Position numbers and translations under genes: made by a program. Below the pieces are notes generated by a model. It ran no database searches. It was not told where the DNA came from and was given only the letters and a program-made list of their open reading frames with translations. 64,000 nucleotides of DNA from Amycolatopsis thermoflava N1165 (GTDB lineage: Bacteria > Actinomycetota > Actinomycetes > Mycobacteriales > Pseudonocardiaceae): assembly GCF_000473265.1 (NCBI RefSeq), contig NZ_KI421511.1:1291731-1355730 (forward strand), given 5' to 3'. This document shows positions 34,579 to 42,977 of this stretch, piece by piece. Positions within the stretch are counted from its first letter, which is position 1, and every line of letters starts with the position of its first letter.

Positions 34579-35430
34579 TCAGTCGAGGCCGAGCGCCTCG
34601 AGCGTCTCGGCGGCCATTTCGGCCTCGCCGAGGGCGTTCGGGTGCACCACCACCGGGTTGGTGCCCTGCAGGAACGGCTCGATCCAGCGGACGCCCGCGG
34701 GCCGGCACGCGTCGTGCCCTTCGGAGGCAACGGAGAAGTCCACGTAGGTCACGCCGGTTTCTTCGGCGGCGCGGCCGACCGCGTCGTTGAGCGTGGCCTG
34801 GAGGCTGCGCAGGTACGCCACATCGCCCTCCGCGACGGGCATCTTGTCGAAGCAGCCGCCGGTCGCCGGCAGGATCCACGGGTAGCCGAGGATCGCGACC
34901 TCGGCGTCGGGAGCCTTGTCCCGCACGGCTCGCAGCGCCTCCACGAGCGCCGGGTAGGTCTTGTTCCGCACGGTGTCCTCGAAGCTGGTCCCGAAGGTGT
35001 CCTTGCAGGGGCTGCCCTTGCCGCCGGCCAGGATGCCGGTCGAGCCACAGGCCAGCAGCGCGCCGATGAACACGCCGCTGTCGTTGCCGCCGATGGTCAT
35101 CGTGATCAGATCGGCGCCCGCGTCGACGGCGTCCAGCTGCGGCGGCACGCCCGGGTACTGGGCGGCGGTGAAGTGCCTGGTCTCGGCGGCGCCGCAGGTG
35201 ACGTCGGTGAGGTTCGCGCCGATCTCGTCCGCGAGGACGTGCGGGTAGTTGCGGCTGGAGCGCAGGCACAGCGGGGAAGCGTCCGGATCGGACGGTTGCA
35301 CGCCGGAGGCGGCGCTGTAGGAGTCGCCCAGCGCCACGTAGTCGAGGGAGTCGGCGTGGGCGGCGGGTGCGGCGGCGAGGGTGGCGGTCGCGGTGGCCGC
35401 GGCGAGGGTCGCGGCGAGTCGGCGGGGCAT
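34579..35430 (-). CDS. Secreted SGNH/GDSL-type lipase/esterase
   Basis: 283 aa. A Sec signal peptide (MPRRLAATLAAATATATLAA to about AHADS) is followed by the SGNH blocks: block I VALGDSYSAASG with the nucleophile Ser, block III TIGGNDSG with the oxyanion Asn, and block V VVVHPNALGE with the catalytic His. Several cysteines (CLRSS, DVTCGA, ACGSTG, PCKDT, GGCFDK, DACRP) suggest three disulfide bonds, as in the Streptomyces-type lipases of this family. Substrate is probably a lipid or acyl ester outside the cell. GGGAGACC precedes the ATG. Confidence 0.88.
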   Translation of the reverse strand: MPRRLAATLAAATATATLAAAPAAHADSLDYVALGDSYSAASGVQPSDPDASPLCLRSSRNYPHVLADEIGANLTDVTCGAAETRHFTAAQYPGVPPQLDAVDAGADLITMTIGGNDSGVFIGALLACGSTGILAGGKGSPCKDTFGTSFEDTVRNKTYPALVEALRAVRDKAPDAEVAILGYPWILPATGGCFDKMPVAEGDVAYLRSLQATLNDAVGRAAEETGVTYVDFSVASEGHDACRPAGVRWIEPFLQGTNPVVVHPNALGEAEMAAETLEALGLD

Positions 35431-35686
35431 GCTTGGTCTCCCGGGCGTCGTTGGCGGGTGCCGTAATCTACTGGCGAGTAGGTAAGCGATCGTCCGGCAT
35501 CCGCGAAACGCTTGTCAAGGCGCCGGACAGGGGCTTTCCGGCTCCCTCGTGCGGTCGCGCCAAGACTTCGCGATCCTGGCCATCACGGGTGTGACAACTC
35601 CGGCGCGCTGATCCTTCCGCTGACGTTCACCCGCGCTACGGCTCGCGGTCGGCTGCCGGTCGGGTGGCGCGGCTGGACTGCCCCGC

Positions 35687-37243
35687 GTGCTCGCGTTGAA
35701 GATCAAGGCCGCCGCCTGCCTGGCGCTCGTCGCCGCGACCCTGCCCGCCCCGGCGCAGGCCGCGCCCGAAGCCGGCTGGGGCGGGGACGGCCTGGCCTGG
35801 ACCACGACCGCGGTCGCGCCGGGCGTCGAGGTGCGCTCGGGCGTGCTGCAGCGGCCGACCGCGCCGTACTGGACTGTCACCGTCGCCGCGCCCGCGACGA
35901 ACGTGCTCACGGGCGCCGCGACGGTCGCCGAGGTGGGCAGCGCGGAGTGGGCCTCGGCGATGGCGGATCGCCTTGCGGCAGCGGGATTCCCGGCCCGGCA
36001 GGAGGTCGTGCGCTGGCCGTCCTACACTGACACGCCCCGCGGGGTCGCGGGCGTGCGGGTGCGGACCGGGAAGTTCGCCACGCAGGCCGAGGCGCAGACG
36101 ACGGTGACGGCGCTGCGGGCGGCGGGCTTCCCGACCGCGACGGCGGCCTGGACCGGTTACGACGTGGACCAGGCCCCGGACGCCGAGCGGGTGCACGTCG
36201 CCGTCGTCGACCCGCGGGCGTTCCGCGGTTCGGTCGCGGCCTCCCACGGCGAAACGGTCGCGACGCGGGAGAAGACCTCCACCCTGGCCTCGAAACTCGG
36301 TGCGCTGGTGGCCGTCAACGGCGGGTTCTTCGTGACCTCCGACGCCGACGGGTACCAGGGCGTGCCTGCCGGGCTGGCGGCCTATGACGGGCGGCTGGAG
36401 TCACTGTCGGCGGGATCGCGGGCGGCGCTCGTGCTGGGACCGGGGCCGGCGCGGATCGCGAACCTGACCTCCACGGTCACCGTCCGGTCCGGCGGGGCCG
36501 CGCACGCCGTGGAGGGCGTCAACCGCAAGCCCGGCGTGCTGCGCAACTGCGGGCGGCCCGGCGCGGTGCCGACGACCGCGCCGCGCCAGGACTTCACCTG
36601 CACCAGCGCGGACGAGCTGGTGCTGTTCACCGACGCGTTCGGCGCGGCGCTGCCTGCCGGGGCCGGCACGCAGGTCGTGCTCGACGCCTCGGGCGTGGTG
36701 GTCTCGGCGGGGGCGCGGGGCGGCGTGCTGCTGCCCGGGCAGTCCGCGGTGCAGGGCATCGGGGCGTCGGCGGACTGGCTGGCCGCGCACGCCGTGGTGG
36801 GGCAGCGGCTGCTGGTGGACTCGCGGGTGCGGGAGGCCTCGGGCTTTCCCACGGTGACGCCGCGCTCGGTGGTCAGCGCCGCGCCGCTGCTGCTCCGCGA
36901 CGGCCGGCTCGCGGTCGACGCCGCGACCGAAGGCGTGCTCGACCCGCGGGACCTGTCGTTCGGCTACGCGTGGTCGCAGCAGCGCCAGCCGCGCACGATG
37001 GCCGGCATCGACGCGCGTGGCCGTCTGCTCCTGGTGACCGTCGACGGGCGGCAGCCCGGGGTGAGCGAGGGCGTGACGCTGGTGGAGGGCGCGCGGCTGA
37101 TGCGGTCGCTCGGCGCGGTGGACGCGCTGAACCTCGACGGCGGCGGCTCCAGCGCGATGGTCGTCGCCGGAGCGGTGGTGAACAAGCCATCGGACGCGGC
37201 GGGGGAGCGCGCGGTCGGCGACGTGGTCGCGGTGCTGCCCTGA
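35687..37243 (+). CDS. Secreted phosphodiester glycosidase (NAGPA) protein with SPOR-like N-terminal domain
   Basis: 518 aa. A signal peptide ends near PAPAQAAPE. Residues about 90-155 contain an SPOR-like repeat (ADRLAAAGFPARQEVVRWPS and TTVTALRAAGFPTATAAWTG), a module that binds denuded peptidoglycan. The C-terminal two-thirds is the NAGPA phosphodiester-glycosidase domain, with VAVNGGFF near residue 205, GYQGVPAGLA, and the terminal ALNLDGGGSSAMVV signature. The domain is named for the enzyme uncovering mannose 6-phosphate; bacterial substrates are probably cell-wall phosphodiesters. The start is a GTG at 35687 with no obvious ribosome site. Confidence 0.8.
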   Translation: MLALKIKAAACLALVAATLPAPAQAAPEAGWGGDGLAWTTTAVAPGVEVRSGVLQRPTAPYWTVTVAAPATNVLTGAATVAEVGSAEWASAMADRLAAAGFPARQEVVRWPSYTDTPRGVAGVRVRTGKFATQAEAQTTVTALRAAGFPTATAAWTGYDVDQAPDAERVHVAVVDPRAFRGSVAASHGETVATREKTSTLASKLGALVAVNGGFFVTSDADGYQGVPAGLAAYDGRLESLSAGSRAALVLGPGPARIANLTSTVTVRSGGAAHAVEGVNRKPGVLRNCGRPGAVPTTAPRQDFTCTSADELVLFTDAFGAALPAGAGTQVVLDASGVVVSAGARGGVLLPGQSAVQGIGASADWLAAHAVVGQRLLVDSRVREASGFPTVTPRSVVSAAPLLLRDGRLAVDAATEGVLDPRDLSFGYAWSQQRQPRTMAGIDARGRLLLVTVDGRQPGVSEGVTLVEGARLMRSLGAVDALNLDGGGSSAMVVAGAVVNKPSDAAGERAVGDVVAVLP

Positions 37244-37253
37244 GCCCCTTGGG

Positions 37254-38135
37254 TCACTCGCTTCCGGAGACCTGGGCGCCGGTGCGCTCGCGGGCCAGGA
37301 GCCGGCGCAGGGCGGTGAGGACCTCGTCGGGCGCCTTCTCCATGACGAAGTGCCCGCCGCCCGGGATCAGGGTGAGTTCGGCGCGGGGGATCCCGGCGGC
37401 GAGCTCCTCGGCGATCGTGGTGCGCAGGTAGTCGTCGCCGGTGCCCCACACGATCGCCGTGGGGCACGGGATGCCGCCCAGCCCCGCGGCGAGGTCGGCG
37501 CGGGCGGACACGCGGTACTGGCTGAAGTAGTGCAGCACCCAGCGGGCGCCTTCGGGATCGCGCATCCAGCCGAGGTAGTCGTCCAGGGTCTCGCGGTCGA
37601 AGACGCCGTCCCGCACCGGTTTCCGCAGGGCCGCGTAGTTGATTCCGGCCACTGGCAGGACTTTCGCGAACGCGTTCGCGAGCGGGCTGCGGCCGAGCAG
37701 GCCCACCAGGGAGAACACGGCGTACCAGGCGGGCACGAAGGTGCGGTGGGCGCGGCTGTTGAGGATCGCGAGCCGCCGCACGCGCTCGGGGTGGCGCTGG
37801 GCGAAGCCGAGGGCGAGGAAGCCGCCGTAGTCGTGGCCGAACAGGTTGCCGTCGCCGATCCCGAGGGCGTCCAGGACGCGCCGGAGGCGGGCGACCTCGG
37901 TGTCGTAGTCGAACCGCAGATCGGTCGGCCGTTCCGAGACGCCCCAGCCGAGCCAGTCGAGGGCGAGGACGCGGTGGTGCTCGGCGAGCGCCGGGATCTG
38001 GTGGCGCCAGGCGCGGTGGTTCGCGGGATAGCCGTGCAGCAGCACGACGGGCTCGGCGGCGGGGTCACCGAGATCCACGTAGGCGATCCGGGCGCCGTCG
38101 ACCCGCACTGACCGCATCTCAGCGCGCTGGGACAT
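37254..38135 (-). CDS. Alpha/beta hydrolase with Asp nucleophile (haloalkane dehalogenase/epoxide hydrolase-like)
   Basis: 293 aa; GGGAGGCAACCC precedes the ATG at 38135. The oxyanion loop is VVLLHGYPANHRAW near residue 32, the nucleophile elbow is FGHDYGGFLALG with Asp, and the catalytic His is in PGGGHFVMEKAPDE. As at 30626, the Asp nucleophile implies epoxide hydrolase or dehalogenase chemistry. It is divergent from a TetR regulator with a perfect palindrome in between, so induction by its substrate through that regulator is likely. Confidence 0.85.
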   Translation of the reverse strand: MSQRAEMRSVRVDGARIAYVDLGDPAAEPVVLLHGYPANHRAWRHQIPALAEHHRVLALDWLGWGVSERPTDLRFDYDTEVARLRRVLDALGIGDGNLFGHDYGGFLALGFAQRHPERVRRLAILNSRAHRTFVPAWYAVFSLVGLLGRSPLANAFAKVLPVAGINYAALRKPVRDGVFDRETLDDYLGWMRDPEGARWVLHYFSQYRVSARADLAAGLGGIPCPTAIVWGTGDDYLRTTIAEELAAGIPRAELTLIPGGGHFVMEKAPDEVLTALRRLLARERTGAQVSGSE

Positions 38136-38151
38136 GGGTTGCCTCCCTGTT

Positions 38152-38168
38152 CTTGCAATCGTTGCAAG
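38152..38168. promoter_or_regulatory. Perfect palindromic operator for the TetR regulator
   Basis: CTTGCAATCGTTGCAAG (38152-38168) is a 7+3+7 perfect palindrome in the divergent region between the hydrolase and tetR genes. A second imperfect copy (CTTACAACGAATGCAGG, about 38200-38216) follows. The size and position fit a TetR operator pair. Confidence 0.6.
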
Positions 38169-38235
38169 AGCGGGTTCACGGTAGCAGGCCCGGGGAGTTC
38201 TTACAACGAATGCAGGAACGCGTAGGGTGTCCGGC

Positions 38236-38868
38236 ATGACCACCGGGGACGTCAAGGCGCGCGATCCGCGGAAGCAGCGGACGATCGACGCCCTGCTCGC
38301 GGCTGCCGAACAGGTCTTCGCCCGCCGCCCGGTCGACGAGGTGACGGTCGAGGAGATCGCCGAGCGGGCCGGGGTCGCGGTCGGCTCGATCTACAACAAC
38401 TTCGGGTCCAAGGCCGGCCTGCACGCCGCGGTCGTGGAGCGGGCGCTGGACGTGGACCGCGAGTACATGGACCGCGCCTACACGCCGGACCGCTCGCCGG
38501 TCGAGCAGCTCGAAGCCGCCGCCGAGCAGTACCTGCGCTTCTACCTCGAGCAGCCGGAGTTCTTCCGGATGCTCGCCTTCCCCGCGCCGCTGGGGAACTA
38601 CTCCGCTGCGGCCGAGACCGCCGCGCGGCTCGCGCACCGGGTGGACGAGCAGAACGCGCGCATGATCGACGCGATCGAACGGGGCATCGCGGCGGGGCTG
38701 ATCCGGCCGCTCGACGCGCGCAAGGCCGCGAAGGTGCTCTGGGCGAGCTGGAACGGTGTCATCAGCCTCGCCTGGCGCCCCGACGAACTGCGTGAGGACG
38801 AGGAGGGGCTGGCGGAACTCCTGTCGCTGGCGGCGGACCTCGTGGCCTGGGGGCTGCGCCGGGCCTAG
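38236..38868 (+). CDS. TetR-family transcriptional regulator
   Basis: 210 aa from the ATG at 38236; an upstream GTG at 38227 is possible. The helix-turn-helix is VTVEEIAERAGVAVGSIYNN followed by FGSKAGL near residues 37-63. The ligand domain is all-helical. It is divergent from an Asp-nucleophile hydrolase and probably represses it and itself through the palindromes at 38152-38216. Its TAG stop (38866-38868) lies within the CTAG target site of the IS element, so the gene is unbroken despite the insertion. Confidence 0.88.
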   Translation: MTTGDVKARDPRKQRTIDALLAAAEQVFARRPVDEVTVEEIAERAGVAVGSIYNNFGSKAGLHAAVVERALDVDREYMDRAYTPDRSPVEQLEAAAEQYLRFYLEQPEFFRMLAFPAPLGNYSAAAETAARLAHRVDEQNARMIDAIERGIAAGLIRPLDARKAAKVLWASWNGVISLAWRPDELREDEEGLAELLSLAADLVAWGLRRA

Positions 38869-39909
38869 CGCCTGTTTCGATGTACTGACCTGCGGAGTTT
38901 CTGGTCGGCGTTGTGGGTGCGGCGTGTCTTGGATCAAATAGTCGAGGTCTCCGGTAGACCGATCAACGACCAAGCTGATCAAGAACACCGGAGACCTCGT
39001 GCCCAGCCTAGCGGCGACGGGGCGAGCCGATCTGACCGACGCGCAGTGGGCGATCCTGGAACCGCTGCTGCCCGTCGGCAAGAAGCCCGGCCGCCCGCCA
39101 CTGTGGAGTAAACGTCAACTTCTGGACGGCATCCGCTGGCGGGTTCGTGTCGGTTCGCCGTGGCGTGACGTCCCACCTGTGTATGGCTGCTGGCAAACCG
39201 TCTATGGCTTGTTCCGGCGCTGGCAGCGCGCTGGTGTGTGGGCGCTGATCGTGGCGGCGTTGCAGACCCGGGCCGACGCCGCCGGGCTGATCACCTGGGA
39301 GGTGAGCGTGGATTCCACGATCAACCGGGCGCACCAGCACGCCGCAGGCGCCCGCATCGACGGCGACCTGCAAAAGGAACCGCCAGGCGGTATCGGCGGG
39401 CCCGAACCGGCCGACCACGCGCTGGGCCGGTCGCGGGGAGGCTGGACGACCAAGCTGCACCTGGCCACCGAGCAAGGCCAGAAACCGTTGTCGTTGCTGG
39501 TGACCGCCGGTCAACGTGGTGATTCACCGCAGTTTGAGGCGGTGCTGGCCAGGGTCCGGGTCGCCCGGATTGGTGGTGGGCGAGCCCGGACCCGGCCGGA
39601 TCGTGTCCTGGCGGACAAGGCCTACAGTTCCCGCGCCAACCGGGCCTATCTGCGGCGGCGCGGGATCGCGTGCACGATTCCCCAGCCCTCTGATCAGGTC
39701 CGGCATCGCCGCAACCGCGGCCGGGCCGGTGGGCGGTCACCGGCATTCGACCCAGAGATCTACAAGCAACGGCACGCGGTCGAGTGCGGCATCAACCGCC
39801 TCAAACGCAACCGAGGCGTCGCCACACGGTTCGACAAACTCGCGGTTCGCTACGAGGCGACCGTGCACATCGCGGCGATCAACGAGTGGCTACGCCATTG
39901 AAACAGGCT
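38869..39909 (+). mobile_element. Intact IS5-type insertion sequence flanked by CTAG
   Basis: 1,041 bases bounded by imperfect 14-base inverted repeats: CGCCTGTTTCGATG at 38869-38882 and, reversed at the right end 39896-39909, AGCCTGTTTCAATG, with 12 of 14 matching. CTAG occurs immediately outside both ends (38865-38868 and 39910-39913), consistent with target duplication at a CTAG site. One uninterrupted transposase gene fills the element. The element lies exactly between the stop codons of tetR and the convergent GNAT gene. Confidence 0.88.
38999..39901 (+). CDS. IS5-family transposase
   Basis: 300 aa in a single frame with no frameshift. The N-terminal DUF4096-like region is [20 protein letters not shown], followed by [11 protein letters not shown]. 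The DDE catalytic domain has [18 protein letters not shown] (first Asp), [20 protein letters not shown] (second Asp) and [20 protein letters not shown] (Glu). All three acidic residues are present, so the enzyme looks active. The base composition is slightly lower in GC than the flanks. Confidence 0.92.
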   Translation: MPSLAATGRADLTDAQWAILEPLLPVGKKPGRPPLWSKRQLLDGIRWRVRVGSPWRDVPPVYGCWQTVYGLFRRWQRAGVWALIVAALQTRADAAGLITWEVSVDSTINRAHQHAAGARIDGDLQKEPPGGIGGPEPADHALGRSRGGWTTKLHLATEQGQKPLSLLVTAGQRGDSPQFEAVLARVRVARIGGGRARTRPDRVLADKAYSSRANRAYLRRRGIACTIPQPSDQVRHRRNRGRAGGRSPAFDPEIYKQRHAVECGINRLKRNRGVATRFDKLAVRYEATVHIAAINEWLRH

Positions 39910-40740
39910 CTAGGCGGCCCGGCGCAGGTCGAGGCGCTCGGGGAGCGGCCGGAATCCGGCGGAGCGGTAGGCGGCGACGGCGGCGGTGTTGGTGCTCGGG
40001 GTGCAAACGAACGCACACGAAGAGCCGAGTTCGCGCAACGCGGCCGCCGCGGCGAGGGTGATGGCTCTGCCGTGACCGCGGCCGCGGTGGTCCCGGTGCA
40101 CGCCCATCGGTTCCAGCAGGCCGGGCCTGCCGGGACCGGCGGACCACACGGTCACCGCCGCCACCGGGGTGTCCTGGTCGTGGCCGACGAGGCACCGCGC
40201 GTCGGCGTACGGCGGCGCGGACGCCATGTCGCGCCATTGCTCAGTGGTGAACGCCGATCCGTCGAAGGCGGCCCGTTGCACGGCGGCGCGCACGTGGGCC
40301 CGCTCCGGCCCGGTCACCTCGATCCGCAGGCCCGGGTCGCCGACCGGCTCGGCGAGGTCGCGGACCAGCGGTGTCCAGGCGTCGCCGTCGTGCCAGCCGT
40401 CGCGGCGCAGCAGGTCCCGGACCAGCGCGCCCGGCGGCGTTTCCAGGAACACTTCGCCCGCGGGCAGGACGCCGCGCTCGGGTCGGGTCAGGTCGTCGGC
40501 CAGCCGACGCGCGAGTTCCCCGTCCTGGCGGAGGTCCGGCGCGACCGTGAGGCGCAGCAGGCCGGGCTCGTCCAGCAGCCCCACCGCGACGATCCGCCCG
40601 TCCCGGCTCCACGTCCGGACCGCCTCCGCTGTCGCGTCCGCGCCGAAGCGCCAGAACCAGCCGAGGTCGCCCGGATGCAGCTGCACCGGCGCCGCGTCGT
40701 GCTGCCAGGTCCGCAGCGCGCGCACGGCCTCGTCCAGCAT
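39910..40740 (-). CDS. GNAT-family N-acetyltransferase
   Basis: 276 aa from the ATG at 40740, with GGGGACC upstream. The C-terminal half holds the acetyl-CoA site: LLEPMGVHRDHRGRGHGRAI (motif A) and TPSTNTAAVAAYRSAGFRPL (motif B). The N-terminal half (WFWRFGADATAEAVRTWSRD) is a degenerate second GNAT-like region, giving a tandem arrangement. The substrate is unknown. The stop TAG at 39910-39912 lies in the right CTAG copy of the IS target, so the protein end is preserved. Confidence 0.82.
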   Translation of the reverse strand: MLDEAVRALRTWQHDAAPVQLHPGDLGWFWRFGADATAEAVRTWSRDGRIVAVGLLDEPGLLRLTVAPDLRQDGELARRLADDLTRPERGVLPAGEVFLETPPGALVRDLLRRDGWHDGDAWTPLVRDLAEPVGDPGLRIEVTGPERAHVRAAVQRAAFDGSAFTTEQWRDMASAPPYADARCLVGHDQDTPVAAVTVWSAGPGRPGLLEPMGVHRDHRGRGHGRAITLAAAAALRELGSSCAFVCTPSTNTAAVAAYRSAGFRPLPERLDLRRAA

Positions 40741-40805
40741 GGTCCCCACACCGTCGATCAGACACCACCGCGCCGGCGGCGCGCACCCGGTTTTACGCTG
40801 GGCCG

Positions 40806-41141
40806 ATGGATCTCTTCGCCGGCATCCCGGTCAGCGACTACCCGGCCGCCCGCGAGTGGTATGAGCGGTTGTTCGGCCCCATCGCCTTCGAGCCGAACGA
40901 CGTCGAGGCGGTGTGGGAGCTGGCGGAGCACCGGTACGTGTACATCGAGCACCGCCCCGCGCGCGCGGGCCACGCCCAGCACACGATCTTCGTGGACGAC
41001 CTGGACGCGGTGGTCGCCGGAATCGCCGACCGGGGCCTGGAACCGGCCCAGCGGGAGACCTACGACAACGGCGTCCGCAAGATCACCTACCGCGACGCGG
41101 ACGGCAACGAGATCGGCTTCGGCGGCGCGCCGGTCGGGTGA
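40806..41141 (+). CDS. VOC/glyoxalase-like dioxygenase-superfamily protein
   Basis: 111 aa, one pair of beta-alpha-beta-beta-beta modules. It starts FAGIPVSDYPAAREWYERLF and ends TYRDADGNEIGFGG, the usual ends of a VOC domain. Potential metal-ligand Glu residues are at WELAEH and NEIGF. Proteins like this act as glyoxalases, bleomycin-type resistance proteins or antibiotic-binding proteins; nothing here picks one. It is divergent from the GNAT gene. Confidence 0.78.
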   Translation: MDLFAGIPVSDYPAAREWYERLFGPIAFEPNDVEAVWELAEHRYVYIEHRPARAGHAQHTIFVDDLDAVVAGIADRGLEPAQRETYDNGVRKITYRDADGNEIGFGGAPVG

Positions 41142-41189
41142 AATGCGGTTGCTCCGGCTCACTTGTCCGCTCCCGCGGACGGCCCGCGC

Positions 41190-41777
41190 CTAGAGCATGC
41201 CGGCCGCGCGGAACATCCGGTCGTAGACGTCGCGGATCGTCTGCTGCTTGCGGGCGTTGTAGTCCATCACGGTGCCGCCGCCGGGGACCGCGGCCAGCTT
41301 CGCCTTCTGGTAGCGCTCGCGGTCGTCCGGGTGCGTGCGCAGCCAGTCGCGGAAGAGGCGGTGCCGGATGGCCTCCGGGCAGTCCGGCCCGTACACGTGC
41401 AGGTTCACCCGCGGCTCGGCCAGTGTCAGGCACCGGTGCTCGTGGAAGGACGGCTCCCGGATCGTCAGCACGTACCCCAGCCGCTCCAGCGGTGGCACGT
41501 ACGTGTGCTCCGCCCGCGGGTCGGCGACGGTCAGGTCGATGTCGATGACGTCCTTCGCGGCGAGGCCGGCCACGGAGGTCGAGCCGACGTGCTCCAGGTC
41601 CAGCGCCGCCGGGCCCAGCGCCGTGCGGATCCCCGCCGCCAGGTCCCGGTAGCGGCGCGGCCAGTCCGGGTCGTACGGCACGATCCGCACGGGGGCCGGC
41701 GCGGGCGGGCCGTGCACCCACGGGTTCTCGTCCGGGTCGGGGTCGTGGTGCCGGGTGATCTCCGCGAAGGTGGCCAC
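41190..41777 (-). CDS. GrpB-family nucleotidyltransferase-like protein
   Basis: 195 aa. The family signature LEHVGSTSVAGLAAKDVIDI near residues 60-80 is a nucleotidyltransferase-fold motif, with the two acidic residues of DIDLTV. HVYGPDCPEAIRHRLFRDWL is the second conserved block. GrpB proteins are widespread small proteins related to the DNA polymerase beta superfamily, with unknown function. The C-terminal DYNARKQQTIRDVYDRM helix is typical. The gene ends about 50 bases from the VOC gene in convergent orientation. Confidence 0.85.
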   Translation of the reverse strand: MATFAEITRHHDPDPDENPWVHGPPAPAPVRIVPYDPDWPRRYRDLAAGIRTALGPAALDLEHVGSTSVAGLAAKDVIDIDLTVADPRAEHTYVPPLERLGYVLTIREPSFHEHRCLTLAEPRVNLHVYGPDCPEAIRHRLFRDWLRTHPDDRERYQKAKLAAVPGGGTVMDYNARKQQTIRDVYDRMFRAAGML

Positions 41778-41787
41778 TCCCGCGAAG

Positions 41788-42543
41788 CTAGCAGCCCCAG
41801 ATGCCGCCTTCCAGCTCGTCCCCGGCGCCGCCCGGACGGCCCGCCGCCATGCCGAGCGCCGTCATCGCCGCGTCGAACGCGTCCTCTGTGGACGCTGCGA
41901 TCTCCCGGAACGCCGGGGGAAGCCCGGCGACGGCGCGGGCGCGGGCCGCCGGGTCGCTCTTGGTGACGCCGCCGGTGAACATCCGCGGGTACACCTCGGC
42001 CACGAACGGCGGCCGCGGCGGGTCGAACGGCCAGACCCGGAACCCGGCGCCCGCCAGCCGGTGCAGCGCCCGCATCCCGTGCAGCGACCCGCGACCCACC
42101 TGCCCCGCGCCGACGAGCTGGAACACCGACTTCGCCGGGAACCCGGCGGCGCGCGCGGCTTGCTCGGTGCGCCGGAACTCCTGCGACGGCAGCAGTCCCG
42201 CCTTGCCGGCGGTCCAGAACGGCGGCTCCGGTGCGGCCAGCCACCGCGCCAGGCCGCGCTCCCGCATCAGGGGCGTCAGCGACTCCTCCGCGAGGGCGGC
42301 CCACAACCCGCGCGCGGTCAGCCCGCGTTCCCGCAGGTACCAGGCGGGCAGCGAGAACGCGAAGTCCAACCCCACCACGAGATCGGGCGTCGCGGTCCCG
42401 ATCAGCCAGTCGACGACCTCCTCGCGGCTGCGCCCGTTCTCCAGCCGTACCAGCTCACCGCCAGCCACCTCGGCGACCCAGATCACCCGCCGCTGTGCGG
42501 GGCCGGCTCGCCCGGACCAGTCGACGGCGACGACACGTGCCAC
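41788..42543 (-). CDS. DUF429-family protein
   Basis: 251 aa from the GTG at 42543. The N-terminus ARVVAVDWSGRAGPAQRRV and LVVGLDFAFSLPAWYLRERG carry Asp residues typical of the RNase-H-like DUF429 fold. The C-terminus has ASTEDAFDAAMTALGMA with another Asp pair. The family is predicted to be a nuclease but is uncharacterised. The start lies 61 bases inside the end of the ABA4-like gene, so it is likely the last gene of that operon. Confidence 0.75.
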   Translation of the reverse strand: MARVVAVDWSGRAGPAQRRVIWVAEVAGGELVRLENGRSREEVVDWLIGTATPDLVVGLDFAFSLPAWYLRERGLTARGLWAALAEESLTPLMRERGLARWLAAPEPPFWTAGKAGLLPSQEFRRTEQAARAAGFPAKSVFQLVGAGQVGRGSLHGMRALHRLAGAGFRVWPFDPPRPPFVAEVYPRMFTGGVTKSDPAARARAVAGLPPAFREIAASTEDAFDAAMTALGMAAGRPGGAGDELEGGIWGC

Positions 42544-42977
42544 GAGCCGATCGTGGCACGCCGGGCGGCGACCGCGCGAACCACCAGGTAGCTCAGCAAC
42601 CCGAAGGGCGACAACAGGATCGTCAGCACCAGGATCGGCGCCACGAACGCGTGGTGCACCCCGCGCTCCCGCGCGTCGGAGTACATCCACCGGCCGACGA
42701 ACAGGTCGAAGGCGATCAGGTGCGCCCAGATCGCCGCCGCGCCTTCCGGCGTGCCCAGGAACGCCCGCAGCGTCTCCAGGTCCGGCCTGCTCACCACCGA
42801 CCACAGCGTGCCGAAATCGCCGACCGCGAACACGGTGTAGACCACCAGCGGCGGGAGGACGATCCACGGAGACGCGATGATCCGACGCGTCAACGACCAC
42901 CCCGGCGCGAGGATCATCAGCGCCCAGAACGGCGCGGCCAGGTAGAACGTGATCTGGAACAGGGTCGTCGTGCTCAT
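42483..42977 (-). CDS. ABA4-like (DUF4281) membrane protein
   Basis: 164 aa, about four transmembrane segments. The conserved DUF4281 sequence AIWAHLIAFDLFVGRWMYSD with following ARERG is clear, and ILVLTILLSPFGLLSYLVVR follows. Plant ABA4 works in neoxanthin formation, but bacterial members have no assigned role. The ATG overlaps the stop of the upstream membrane-protein gene as ATGA. It has no demonstrated link to the carotenoid cluster 13 kb away. Confidence 0.82.
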   Translation of the reverse strand: MSTTTLFQITFYLAAPFWALMILAPGWSLTRRIIASPWIVLPPLVVYTVFAVGDFGTLWSVVSRPDLETLRAFLGTPEGAAAIWAHLIAFDLFVGRWMYSDARERGVHHAFVAPILVLTILLSPFGLLSYLVVRAVAARRATIGSWHVSSPSTGPGEPAPHSGG

